Positions 33,344 through 41,639 of a stretch of DNA of 41,639 nucleotides are shown piece after piece. The stretch spans positions 1 through 41,639 of the forward strand of contig NZ_BTPU01000029.1 in assembly GCF_036985595.1 (NCBI RefSeq). Reading direction: 5' to 3'. Every line of letters starts with the position of its first letter. Within the stretch, counting starts at the first letter, position 1. The position numbers were made by a program, and so were the translations under genes. This DNA comes from Vallitalea maricola. GTDB lineage: Bacteria; Bacillota; Clostridia; Lachnospirales; Vallitaleaceae. The notes under the pieces were generated by a model. It was not told the origin of the DNA and searched no databases. It saw only the letters and a list, made by a program, of their open reading frames with translations.

Positions 33344-34369
33344 ATGAATATTGTTGTTGCAATCTTGATATTTGGGTTGCTTGTTCTTGTACATGAGTTA
33401 GGTCACTTCCTTGCCGCAAGAAAAAATGGCATACTTGTTGAAGAGTTTGCTATAGGTATGGGACCGAAACTTGCTGGTATTAAACGAGGAGATACGTTAT
33501 ACTCTATTAGGTTGTTACCTTTTGGTGGGTATTGTAAAATGCTTGGGGAAGATGAAGCTGTTGAAGATGATCCTAGAGCTTTTTCTAACAAATCAGTTGG
33601 TGCAAGGATTGTAGTTGTTGTAGCTGGTGCTGCTTTTAACATTATACTAGCTTTTATCTTCGCTTGTATAATAGTTGGTAATATGGGTGATTATACTACT
33701 ACTGTTGATAAGGTTACTGAAGGTTCACCTGCATATGAGGCAGGATTGAAACCAGGAGATAAGATAGTAAAAGTAGATAATCATAATATTGTATCATATG
33801 ATGAAATAGGTTTATACATCAATCTAAAAAAAGGTGAAGATTTAGATATAACTTATAAAAGAGATGGAAAGAGTTACGTAGTCAATATACAGCCTATTGA
33901 ACAAGATGGTAGGCATTTAATTGGTATTTCACCTACCAAAATGAATCAAGGTAATATTCTACAAATCATAAAATATGGATTTATTAAAGTCGTTTTTTGG
34001 ATTAAAACAGTGTTTATAAGTTTAGGGATGATTTTTAGAGGAGAAGTAACTAGACAAGACTTTGGTGGACCTGTAAGAATCATTTCAGAGATAAGTAAAG
34101 GTTATACTGAAAGCGTTAAATATGGTATAAAACAAGTATTCATGACTATATCATCTTATATTGTTTTACTAAGTGCCAACCTCGGGGTTATGAATTTATT
34201 ACCATTACCAGCCCTTGATGGAGGAAGACTTGTGTTTCTACTAATAGAGGCAATAAGGAAAAAACCTATTAATCGAGAAAAAGAAGCATATGTCAACTTT
34301 ATTGGATTTGTATTATTAATGGTATTGATGGTATTTATGCTATTTAATGACTTTAGTAATGTATTTTAA
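33344..34369 (+). CDS. rseP: site-2 membrane metalloprotease RseP/RasP
   Basis: A 341-residue intramembrane zinc protease. The HELGH motif is at 17-21 in the first helix, and the third zinc ligand region LPLPALDGGRLVF is near residue 290. Between them is one PDZ domain (about 110-190, starting TTTVDKVTEGSPAYEAGLKP). Such proteases cut anti-sigma factors and remnant signal peptides in the membrane. The frame is open from ATG 33332, but AAAGGAA at 33326-33332 overlaps that codon. The ATG at 33344 (MNIVVAILIFG) is preferred, although its spacing of 11 is long. Confidence 0.94.
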   Translation: MNIVVAILIFGLLVLVHELGHFLAARKNGILVEEFAIGMGPKLAGIKRGDTLYSIRLLPFGGYCKMLGEDEAVEDDPRAFSNKSVGARIVVVVAGAAFNIILAFIFACIIVGNMGDYTTTVDKVTEGSPAYEAGLKPGDKIVKVDNHNIVSYDEIGLYINLKKGEDLDITYKRDGKSYVVNIQPIEQDGRHLIGISPTKMNQGNILQIIKYGFIKVVFWIKTVFISLGMIFRGEVTRQDFGGPVRIISEISKGYTESVKYGIKQVFMTISSYIVLLSANLGVMNLLPLPALDGGRLVFLLIEAIRKKPINREKEAYVNFIGFVLLMVLMVFMLFNDFSNVF

Positions 34370-34397
34370 ATAAAATAATAATCTGTACAAATAATCT

Positions 34398-34443
34398 AAG
34401 GGTCTATCTTAATATTGATGTAATATATATTGAGAAAGCCCTT
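34398..34443. promoter_or_regulatory. imperfect hairpin in the rseP-ispG spacer
   Basis: AAGGGT (34398-34403) pairs with GCCCTT (34438-34443), and inside them CTTAATAT (34408-34415) pairs with ATATTGAG (34427-34434, one G-T). TGTGTTTTATG follows, a modest T-rich tail. It could be a weak terminator or part of the ispG leader. Confidence 0.4.
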
Positions 34444-34473
34444 GTGTTTTATGTCTAAAAAAGGAGGGAAATA

Positions 34474-35532
34474 ATGTATAGAGATAATACAAAAGTAGTA
34501 AAAATAGGTGATAAGGTCATTGGTGGAGGTAATCCCATACTTATTCAATCTATGACAAATACCAAGACCCATGATATAGAAGCAACTGTTGAACAAATTC
34601 TTACCTTAGAAGAAGAAGGGTGTGATATAATAAGAGTAGCTGTACCAGATGTGGAAGCTGCAAAAGCAGTTTATGAGATCAAAAAAAGGATACATATTCC
34701 TCTAGTTACAGATATTCATTTTGATTATAAATTAGCTTTGATGTCAATGGACTATGGAGCTGATAAAATAAGAATAAATCCTTCTAACATAGGTAATCTA
34801 GAAAGAGTCAATAAGATAGTTGAAAGAGCTAAAGTTGACAATATTCCTATTAGAATTGGAATTAATAGTGGATCTGTAGAAAAACATATTATAGATAAAT
34901 ATGGACATGTAACAGCTAAAGGATTGGTGGAAAGTACTGTTAACAATGTAAAGATAATAGAAAATATGGGATATGATAATATAGTCATATCATTAAAATC
35001 CTCAGATGTGCCTATGGCAATTAAGGCTCATCAACTTGTTGCAGAAGCTGTTAATTATCCTTTGCATGTAGGTATAACAGAAGCTGGTACCATATGGTCT
35101 GGTACTATCAAATCAGCAGTTGGATTAAGTGTTATATTAGCTAGTGGTATAGGTGATACAATAAGAGTATCATTGACAGGTGATACTGTAGAGGAAGTCA
35201 GAGTAGCTAAAAAAGTCTTAGAAACACTTGAGCTACGTGAGAAAAATCACATAGAAATTGTATCATGTCCCACATGTGGAAGGACGCAGATAGACCTTAT
35301 TAAATTAGCTAACATGGTTGAGAAAAGATTCGGTAATCTTAACAAGAAGTTAAAAATTGCTGTTATGGGCTGCGTAGTTAATGGTCCTGGGGAAGCAAAA
35401 GAGGCAGACCTTGGTATAGCTGGTGGTAAGGGGGTTGGTCTTATCTTTAGAAAAGGTGAAATTATTAAAAAAGTATCTGAAGATAGATTAATTGATGAAC
35501 TTGCTATAGAAATTGAAAAGTATACCAAGTAA
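34474..35532 (+). CDS. ispG: 4-hydroxy-3-methylbut-2-enyl diphosphate synthase (flavodoxin type)
   Basis: IspG is the iron-sulfur enzyme of the MEP pathway that opens methylerythritol cyclodiphosphate to HMBPP. The N-terminal TIM-barrel starts with GGNPILIQSMTNTKTHD. The 4Fe-4S ligands are C265 and C268 (CPTCGR), C300 and E307 (GCVVNGPGEA). The short 352-residue bacterial form lacks the plant-type insert. AAAGGAGGG precedes the ATG. In B. subtilis proS sits at this point between rasP and polC, and here ispG takes its place. Confidence 0.96.
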   Translation: MYRDNTKVVKIGDKVIGGGNPILIQSMTNTKTHDIEATVEQILTLEEEGCDIIRVAVPDVEAAKAVYEIKKRIHIPLVTDIHFDYKLALMSMDYGADKIRINPSNIGNLERVNKIVERAKVDNIPIRIGINSGSVEKHIIDKYGHVTAKGLVESTVNNVKIIENMGYDNIVISLKSSDVPMAIKAHQLVAEAVNYPLHVGITEAGTIWSGTIKSAVGLSVILASGIGDTIRVSLTGDTVEEVRVAKKVLETLELREKNHIEIVSCPTCGRTQIDLIKLANMVEKRFGNLNKKLKIAVMGCVVNGPGEAKEADLGIAGGKGVGLIFRKGEIIKKVSEDRLIDELAIEIEKYTK

Positions 35533-35553
35533 CATGTAAGGAGTTGATTTTAT

Positions 35554-38500
35554 ATGAGCAAATGTTTTGTAGAAGTTTTTGATGATATGCATCTTAATGA
35601 TAGTATAGCTATGTATTTTGATAATGCTTTGGTTAAACGTGTTGTTATTAACACAAAGGTAAAAGAATTGCAGGTCTACGTAGTTTTTAACAACATAGTT
35701 CATATAAAATTTATACGCCAAGTGGAAAAACAAATAGAAAATAATTTATGTGCTAACTCTGATTTAACAGTTAGGATTATATGTGAGTATGATGTAAAAT
35801 ATGATTTGAATAAATTATTATTACTATATGGGGATAGTATTTTATATGAATTAAAACAGTTCAGTCCTATTTGCTTTGGTATATTAAGAAAAGCAGATAT
35901 TGAAGTTCAGAATGATAATGTAATTATTACTCTAAACAATAATACTATAGATTTTTTGAAAGAAAAACAAGTAGATAAAAGAATCGAAGAGATAATTAAT
36001 GGTAGGTTTAACATTAATACTTCTGTTTCTTTTAAGATTAACGAAAAAGCAATAGAGAATAATATAAAATTCGTTAAGAAGAGAGAAGAAAGAGAAAAAG
36101 AATTTGTTACTAAAATTCTTAGTAATGTTCCTTCTCCAAATAGTACTTCAACAAGGGATAAAAAACAACAATCATCAAAAAATGTAGAAGACAGTAAAAT
36201 GATCTATGGTAGAAAATTCGGTGGAGAGATTACTCCTATTGAGGCAATAGACAATGAGATTGATGATTTGATTTTTGATGGTATCATAATCAGCGTTGAG
36301 AGTAGAGAAATAAAGAATGATAAGTACATAGTAGCATTTGATTTAACTAATGATAAAGATTCAATAACCGCAAAATGTTTTATTAAAAAAGATCAATTTG
36401 AAGAGCAGGTAAGTGATAGACTAGTAAAAGGAAAATCAGTAAGAGTTAAAGGCAACTTACAGTTTGATACTTTTTCAAAAGAAATGACTGTTATGGCAAG
36501 AGCAATCATGGAAATTAATGATTTTAGAATCAAACGTCTTGACTTAAGTAAAGACAAAAGGGTGGAACTCCATGCTCATACTCAAATGAGCGATATGGAT
36601 AGTGTGGTAAGTGCAACAGCTTTAGTTAAACAAGCTATTGCATGGGGCCATGATGCTATTGCAATAACGGATCATGGAGTTGTCCAAGCTTTTCCTGAGG
36701 CTTTTCATACTGCTAGTGGTAATGATATTAAGATTATATATGGTGTAGAAGCATATTTGGTTGATGACCTGAAATCTATCGTACAAAATTCTAATAAACA
36801 AAGTTTAGATGATGAGTATGTAGTGTTTGACCTTGAGACTACTGGATTCTATCCTGGGAAAGACAAAATAACTGAAATCGGTGCGATAAAAGTAAAAAAC
36901 GGGGAGATTATTGATGAATTCAGTACCTTTGTTAATCCGGAAAGAATGATTCCCGAGGAAGTAGTTAAACTTACAGGCATAACCGATGATATGGTGGCTG
37001 AGGCACCTAAATATCAGGAAATTCTACCAAAGTTTATGGACTTTATTGGTAATTCAGTCTTAGTAGCCCATAATGCTGATTTTGACATTAATTTTATTAG
37101 GCATTTCTGTAAGGAAATTAATATTGGTGTTGATAATACAGTACTTGACACGCTAGAACTAGGACGAGTGCTTCTTCCTGATTTGAATAACTACAAGCTT
37201 AATACTATTACTAAAAAATTAAGTATAAAACTTGATAATCATCATAGAGCAGTAGATGATGCAATGGCAACAGCAAAGATTTTTATACAGTTTATCAGTA
37301 TGCTCAAAAATAAGAATATCTATGACCTAGAAGAATTGGAAACATATTCTCATGAAGCAACTAAAAACGTCAAAAAGTTGAAGTATTATCATGCCATTAT
37401 ATTAGCTAAGAATCTTGTAGGACTTAGAAATCTTTATGAGTTGATTTCTAAATCCCATATAGATTATTTTTTCAGAAAGCCAAGAATTCCTAAGAGTGTT
37501 TATTTAGAATTCAAAGAAGGGCTATTAATTGGTTCTGCCTGTGAAGCAGGAGAACTTTACAAAGCTGTTCTTGATGATAGACCAAAGGAAGAAATTGATA
37601 GACTTGTTAATTTTTATGACTATCTAGAGATTCAACCGTTGATGAACAATGAGTTCATGATAAGAAATGGAAGAGTAGATGGTAAAGAAGAACTTATAGA
37701 AATTAATAAGAAGATTATTAGACTTGGTGAAGAGCATAATAAATTAGTAGTTGCTACTTGTGATGTTCATTTTCTTGATCCTGGTGACGAAGTCTATAGG
37801 CGTATTATTATGGCTGGTCAAGGATTTAAAGATGCTGATGAACAACCGCCACTATATTTTAGAACTACCGAAGAAATGCTAAAGGAATTTGCTTATCTAG
37901 GTGAAGAAAAAGCTAGAGAAGTAGTCATTGACAACACTAGAAAAATATCAGATATGATAGAAAAAATTGACCCTGTACCTCCAGATAAATACCCACCAGT
38001 CATAGATGGTTCTGAGGAAGATCTCAGAAATATCTGTGAGACTAAGGCTAAATCCATATATGGAGACCCATTACCAGAAATTGTTGAAGAACGTCTTGAA
38101 CGTGAATTGAATTCAATAATATCCAATGGTTTTGCGGTTATGTACATAATAGCCCAAAAATTAGTGTGGAAATCTAACGAGGATGGATATCTAGTTGGTT
38201 CTAGGGGTTCAGTTGGTTCATCATTTGCGGCTACTATGGCAGGTATTACAGAAGTAAATCCTTTATCGCCTCATTATGTGTGCCCTGATTGTAAGTATAG
38301 TGATTTTGATTCTGAGATAGTTAAGAAGAATGCGGGTAACTCAGGATGTGATTTACCAGATAAAAAATGTCCTAAATGTGGGGCTGATCTAATAAAAGAC
38401 GGTCATGATATACCATTTGAAACTTTTCTAGGTTTTAAAGGTAATAAAGAACCTGATATAGATCTTAACTTTTCAGGAGAATATCAAAGTAAAGCACATG

Positions 38501-39876
38501 ATTATACAGAGGTTATTTTTGGAAAAGGTCATGTTTTTAGAGCTGGAACTATTGGAACTTTGGCTGAAAAAACTGCTTATGGTTTTGTTAAGAAGTATTT
38601 TGATGAAAAAGGGGTTAATGTCAGAAATGCTGAAGTTAATAGACTTGTAACAGGTTGTACAGGTGCAAGACGTACAACAGGACAGCATCCAGGTGGAATT
38701 ATTGTCGTTCCAACTAGTGAGGAAATATACAAATTCACTCCAGTTCAAAGGCCAGCTAATGATATGACAACTAAGACGATAACAACTCATTTTGATTATC
38801 ACTCAATTGACCATAACTTATTAAAATTAGATATATTAGGTCATGATGATCCTACGATGATAAGAATGCTTGAAGACATTACTGGATTAGATGCTCAGAA
38901 AATAAGACTAGATGAACCTAAGGTTGCTTCACTATTTACAAGCACTGAAGCTCTTGGAATAAAACCAGAAGATATAGATGGTTGTCCTCTTGGTTCTCTT
39001 GGAATACCAGAGTTTGGAACTGACTTTGTTATTCAGATGTTGCTTGATACAAAACCTACAACTTTTTCAGAACTCTGTAAAATATCCGTTCTATCCCATG
39101 GAACCGATGTATGGTTGAATAATGCCCAAGAATTAATCAGAGATGGAAAAGCCACAATTGGTGAAGTAATATCATCTCGTGACGATATCATGGTATACCT
39201 TATAAATATGGGATTAGATAAGGAATTATCTTTTACTATAATGGAAAGTGTAAGAAAAGGTAAAGGTTTAAAACCTGAATGGGAAGAAATTATGACATCT
39301 AATGGTGTACCTGATTGGTATATATGGTCATGTAAACAAATTAAATACATGTTCCCGAAAGCCCATGCTGTTGCATACGTTATGATGGCATATAGAATTG
39401 CTTATTTCAAAGTATATTATCCTGAGGCTTATTATGCAACATATTTCAGCATCAGAGCATCAGATTTTGATTATGAATTAATGTGTCATGGAAAAGAGAA
39501 AGTAGATACTTATATAAAAGATTATAAATCTAGATTTAATGAATTATCTAAAAAAGAAAAAGATACACTAAAAGATATGAAAATAGTACAAGAGATGTAT
39601 GCAAGAAAGATTAATTTTGTACCAATTGATTTATATAAGGTTAATTCAAAATTATTTCAGGTACTGGATAAAGGTATCATGCCATCACTTAGTGCTATTC
39701 AAGGTCTTGGAGAAAAAGCTGCTGATAACATTGTAAATGCTAGGAAAGATGGTATTTTCCTATCTATTGATGAGCTTCGACAAAGAACTAAAATTAGTAA
39801 AACAGTAATTGAGATTATGAAACAGAATCATATATTGGATGGTATGCCACAATCCAATCAATTAAGTTTGTTTTAA
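35554..39876 (+). CDS. polC: DNA polymerase III alpha subunit, PolC type
   Basis: The replicative polymerase of low-GC Gram-positives, 1440 residues. Order: an N-terminal tau-binding-like region, an OB fold (about 235-325), a PHP domain (H340/H342 in VELHAHTQMSDMDS), and an inserted DEDDh proofreading exonuclease (D426/E428 in VFDLETTGFYPG, then VAHNADFDINFI and HHRAVDDAMATA). The PHP domain then resumes and the polymerase core follows. The zinc knuckle has C910 and C913 and a later CPKC pair. The catalytic aspartates are D968 and D970 (PDIDLNFSG). The end QLSLF is a beta-clamp binding motif. AAGGAG lies 10 bases before the ATG. Confidence 0.98.
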   Translation: MSKCFVEVFDDMHLNDSIAMYFDNALVKRVVINTKVKELQVYVVFNNIVHIKFIRQVEKQIENNLCANSDLTVRIICEYDVKYDLNKLLLLYGDSILYELKQFSPICFGILRKADIEVQNDNVIITLNNNTIDFLKEKQVDKRIEEIINGRFNINTSVSFKINEKAIENNIKFVKKREEREKEFVTKILSNVPSPNSTSTRDKKQQSSKNVEDSKMIYGRKFGGEITPIEAIDNEIDDLIFDGIIISVESREIKNDKYIVAFDLTNDKDSITAKCFIKKDQFEEQVSDRLVKGKSVRVKGNLQFDTFSKEMTVMARAIMEINDFRIKRLDLSKDKRVELHAHTQMSDMDSVVSATALVKQAIAWGHDAIAITDHGVVQAFPEAFHTASGNDIKIIYGVEAYLVDDLKSIVQNSNKQSLDDEYVVFDLETTGFYPGKDKITEIGAIKVKNGEIIDEFSTFVNPERMIPEEVVKLTGITDDMVAEAPKYQEILPKFMDFIGNSVLVAHNADFDINFIRHFCKEINIGVDNTVLDTLELGRVLLPDLNNYKLNTITKKLSIKLDNHHRAVDDAMATAKIFIQFISMLKNKNIYDLEELETYSHEATKNVKKLKYYHAIILAKNLVGLRNLYELISKSHIDYFFRKPRIPKSVYLEFKEGLLIGSACEAGELYKAVLDDRPKEEIDRLVNFYDYLEIQPLMNNEFMIRNGRVDGKEELIEINKKIIRLGEEHNKLVVATCDVHFLDPGDEVYRRIIMAGQGFKDADEQPPLYFRTTEEMLKEFAYLGEEKAREVVIDNTRKISDMIEKIDPVPPDKYPPVIDGSEEDLRNICETKAKSIYGDPLPEIVEERLERELNSIISNGFAVMYIIAQKLVWKSNEDGYLVGSRGSVGSSFAATMAGITEVNPLSPHYVCPDCKYSDFDSEIVKKNAGNSGCDLPDKKCPKCGADLIKDGHDIPFETFLGFKGNKEPDIDLNFSGEYQSKAHDYTEVIFGKGHVFRAGTIGTLAEKTAYGFVKKYFDEKGVNVRNAEVNRLVTGCTGARRTTGQHPGGIIVVPTSEEIYKFTPVQRPANDMTTKTITTHFDYHSIDHNLLKLDILGHDDPTMIRMLEDITGLDAQKIRLDEPKVASLFTSTEALGIKPEDIDGCPLGSLGIPEFGTDFVIQMLLDTKPTTFSELCKISVLSHGTDVWLNNAQELIRDGKATIGEVISSRDDIMVYLINMGLDKELSFTIMESVRKGKGLKPEWEEIMTSNGVPDWYIWSCKQIKYMFPKAHAVAYVMMAYRIAYFKVYYPEAYYATYFSIRASDFDYELMCHGKEKVDTYIKDYKSRFNELSKKEKDTLKDMKIVQEMYARKINFVPIDLYKVNSKLFQVLDKGIMPSLSAIQGLGEKAADNIVNARKDGIFLSIDELRQRTKISKTVIEIMKQNHILDGMPQSNQLSLF

Positions 39877-39971
39877 TCATCAAAATAATAATCTGAAATA
39901 AAATAGTATTATTATAATATATAAAGAATAAAATAGAGATACTAGTTATATACAGAAAGGGAGATTAGAAT

Positions 39972-41474
39972 ATGGCAAAAAGAGAGGAATGGGGATCTAG
40001 GGTAGGATTTATATTAGCTGCTATAGGTTCAGCAATAGGATTAGGGAATATATGGAGGTTTCCTTATACAGTTGCAGAAAATGGAGGAGGAGCATTTCTT
40101 ATACCTTATTTCATAGCATTAATTACAGCAGGTATACCGCTTCTCATTTTAGAATTCGGTTTAGGACATAAGATGAGAACATCTGCTCCAGGTGTATTTG
40201 GAAGATTAAATGCTAAATGGCAAAAATTAGGTTGGTGGCAGACTATGATTGCATTTGCCATTGCAGTTTATTATATGGCTATTATTGCATGGACTTTTAG
40301 ATATGTATTGTTTGCATTCAATCTATCATGGGGTGAAGATACTAAATCATTTTTTTACAGTTTTCTACATTTATCTGATTCACCATTTGATTTAGGAGGA
40401 TTACATCTTGACTTATTAGTACCACTATTAGCTATATGGGCTGTTAACTTCATTGTATTGGCGCTAGGAGTTAAAAAAGGTATAGAAAAAGCTAATAAAG
40501 TATTTATGCCAATTTTATTTATTTCAATTGTTATCATTACTATAAGAGGACTTACACTACCTGGTGCGTTTGATGGGCTAAATTATTTCTTCAAGCCTGA
40601 TTTTAGTAAAATTTTAGATGGACGTGTATGGGTAGCTGCTTATGGACAGATATTTTATTCATTAAGTATATGCTTCGGTATAATGTTAGCATATTCTAGT
40701 TATTTACCTAAAAAGTCAGATATTAATAATAACGCATTCATTACAGCATTTGGAAACTGTTCTTTTAGTCTTTTATCAGGAATAGCAGTATTCAGTATTC
40801 TTGGGAACATGGCATTTAATAATGGTCAATCAGTTGCAGATGTTGCAGATGGCGGAGTTGGACTTGCATTTGTTGTTTTCCCAGCTGCTATAAATGGATT
40901 ACCTAATTTTAATCAAATATTTGGTGTATTATTCTTTGTTTCATTATTCTTTGCAGGAGTATCATCAAGTATATCAATTATTGAGACAACAATATCGGCT
41001 GTTTCAGATAAATTTAATATGAAAAGAATTAAATCATTATCAATTATTTGTGGTTTAGGCTTCATAATCTCAACTATATTTGCCACAGGTGCTGGACTAT
41101 ATGTTCTTGATATAGCAGACTATTTCTTAAATAATTATGGTGTAGCTGTAGCAGGTTTAGTAGAAACTATTTTGATTGCTTGGTTCTTTAACCTTAAAAG
41201 CATAAGAGAATATGTTAATCCAATATCAGATTTTAGTGTTGGTAATTGGTGGCAGGTTAGTATTAAGATAATTACACCACTAGTTCTAGGAATAATGACT
41301 ATACTAAAGGTTATTGGAGATTTTAAAACACCATATGGAGGTTATTCTTTTACAGCTTTAATGACATATGGAGCTGGAGTCATGATAATGACTATTCTAG
41401 TTGGTTTAATACTTTCATCATTAAGAGGATCTAAAAACTTTGAATCATCTTTAAAGAAAAGGAGTGAAAAGTAA
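39972..41474 (+). CDS. sodium-dependent transporter, neurotransmitter:sodium symporter (SNF) family
   Basis: A 500-residue symporter with about 11-12 transmembrane helices. The family hallmark at the N-terminus is clear: REEWGSRVGFILAAIGSAIG followed by LGNIWRFPYTVAENGGGAF, where helix 1 binds Na+ and substrate. GVKKGIEKANKVFMPILF and the unwound helix 6 region (YGQIFYSLSICFGIMLAYSS) also match. Bacterial members move amino acids such as methionine, alanine, tryptophan or tyrosine; the substrate cannot be read here. The MetS-type small protein that follows hints at a methionine/alanine-type transporter. AAAGGGAG precedes the ATG. The 95-base spacer after polC shows no clear terminator or promoter. 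Confidence 0.94.
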   Translation: MAKREEWGSRVGFILAAIGSAIGLGNIWRFPYTVAENGGGAFLIPYFIALITAGIPLLILEFGLGHKMRTSAPGVFGRLNAKWQKLGWWQTMIAFAIAVYYMAIIAWTFRYVLFAFNLSWGEDTKSFFYSFLHLSDSPFDLGGLHLDLLVPLLAIWAVNFIVLALGVKKGIEKANKVFMPILFISIVIITIRGLTLPGAFDGLNYFFKPDFSKILDGRVWVAAYGQIFYSLSICFGIMLAYSSYLPKKSDINNNAFITAFGNCSFSLLSGIAVFSILGNMAFNNGQSVADVADGGVGLAFVVFPAAINGLPNFNQIFGVLFFVSLFFAGVSSSISIIETTISAVSDKFNMKRIKSLSIICGLGFIISTIFATGAGLYVLDIADYFLNNYGVAVAGLVETILIAWFFNLKSIREYVNPISDFSVGNWWQVSIKIITPLVLGIMTILKVIGDFKTPYGGYSFTALMTYGAGVMIMTILVGLILSSLRGSKNFESSLKKRSEK

Positions 41475-41581
41475 TGGGTGTTGATTCAATTATTTTTTGC
41501 ATATTTAGTATATTGTTCTTATGGGGTGGTTTTGGATTTTGTTTAAGGATTGCTTTAAAGAATAATAAATTTGACAGTTAG
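41474..41581 (+). CDS. MetS-type small subunit of the NSS transporter
   Basis: A 35-residue membrane peptide whose ATG overlaps the TAA stop of the transporter by one base (TAATG). The sequence begins MGVDSIIFCIFSILFLWGGF and ends with a basic, hydrophilic tail (ALKNNKFDS). One hydrophobic helix with W-G-G followed by a few charged residues is the pattern of MetS small subunits encoded after MetP-type symporters. GGAGTG at 41461-41466 lies 7 bases upstream. Confidence 0.78.
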   Translation: MGVDSIIFCIFSILFLWGGFGFCLRIALKNNKFDS

Positions 41582-41639
41582 AATTTACCAGATTAAACTA
41601 TTAAAGATATAATGACCTAAAACCCTCTAACAATAAGAG

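Noticed and set aside
39890..39918. TATAAT upstream of the transporter as a promoter
   Set aside because: No acceptable -35 hexamer at 16-18 bases; a TATAAT by itself is common in such AT-rich spacers.
1..41639. Mobile elements, CRISPR arrays, tRNA or rRNA genes, riboswitches
   Set aside because: No transposase, integrase or phage gene, no regularly spaced repeats, no cloverleaf or rRNA sequence and no known riboswitch pattern were seen on either strand.
41582..41639. Right-edge tail after the small transporter subunit
   Set aside because: 58 bases with no open frame, stem-loop or promoter I can support.

Overview
The window is an AT-rich, densely packed chromosomal segment in which every supported gene lies on the + strand. 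Protein families and gene order point to a flagellated Gram-positive of the class Clostridia. Evidence for this is PolC-type DNA polymerase III, FliY in place of plain FliN, a CheC/CheD chemotaxis set, an FliA/SigD sigma factor inside the operon, and a fla/che operon that runs straight into rpsB-tsf-pyrH-frr as in Bacillus subtilis. A Lachnospirales-like host (Vallitalea type) is my guess, not something the sequence proves. I see no rRNA, tRNA, CRISPR array, insertion sequence or prophage.

Region 1 (about 111-26937) is the distal part of a large fla/che operon. In order it holds a MotE/YlxF-like protein, fliK, flgD, a small flagellar-operon protein, flgE, flbD, motA, motB, fliL, fliM, fliY, cheY, fliO, fliP, fliQ, fliR, flhB, flhA, flhF, flhG, a PilZ/YcgR-type protein, cheB, cheA, cheW, cheC, cheD, a small membrane protein, fliA, fapA (DUF342), a small very basic protein, a SwrB-like protein and a membrane-anchored MltG-like domain protein. 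Together these build the hook and export gate, the stator and C-ring, the chemotaxis signalling core and the late-class sigma factor. Most spacers are under 50 bp or genes overlap. The wider breaks are flgE-flbD, with a strong hairpin, and flbD-motA, with an inverted repeat.

Region 2 (about 26939-35532) is housekeeping. A good SigA-type promoter begins two bases after the last flagellar-region stop codon and is followed by a structured leader and rpsB. Then come tsf, pyrH and frr, separated by hairpins or terminators, and an envelope/isoprenoid group: uppS, cdsA, dxr, rseP and ispG. Dxr and IspG supply the MEP pathway that feeds UppS, CdsA makes CDP-diacylglycerol, and RseP is the site-2 membrane protease.

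Region 3 (35554-41639) holds polC, the replicative polymerase, and then a sodium-dependent neurotransmitter-symporter-family transporter whose stop codon overlaps the start of a 35-residue MetS-type small subunit. The last 58 bases hold nothing I can identify.

I did not find a clearly new multi-gene system. The most interesting unexplained parts are the four small or medium proteins around fliA and at the operon end, the hairpin-rich junctions (flgE-flbD, rpsB leader, rpsB-tsf, pyrH-frr), and a perfect 19-bp palindrome upstream of pyrH. Several starts were moved downstream from the longest reading frame because of ribosome binding sites and family N-termini: flgD, the 2829 gene, motA, the PilZ gene, cheB, cheC, the 22727 gene, rpsB, tsf, frr, uppS, cdsA, dxr and rseP.
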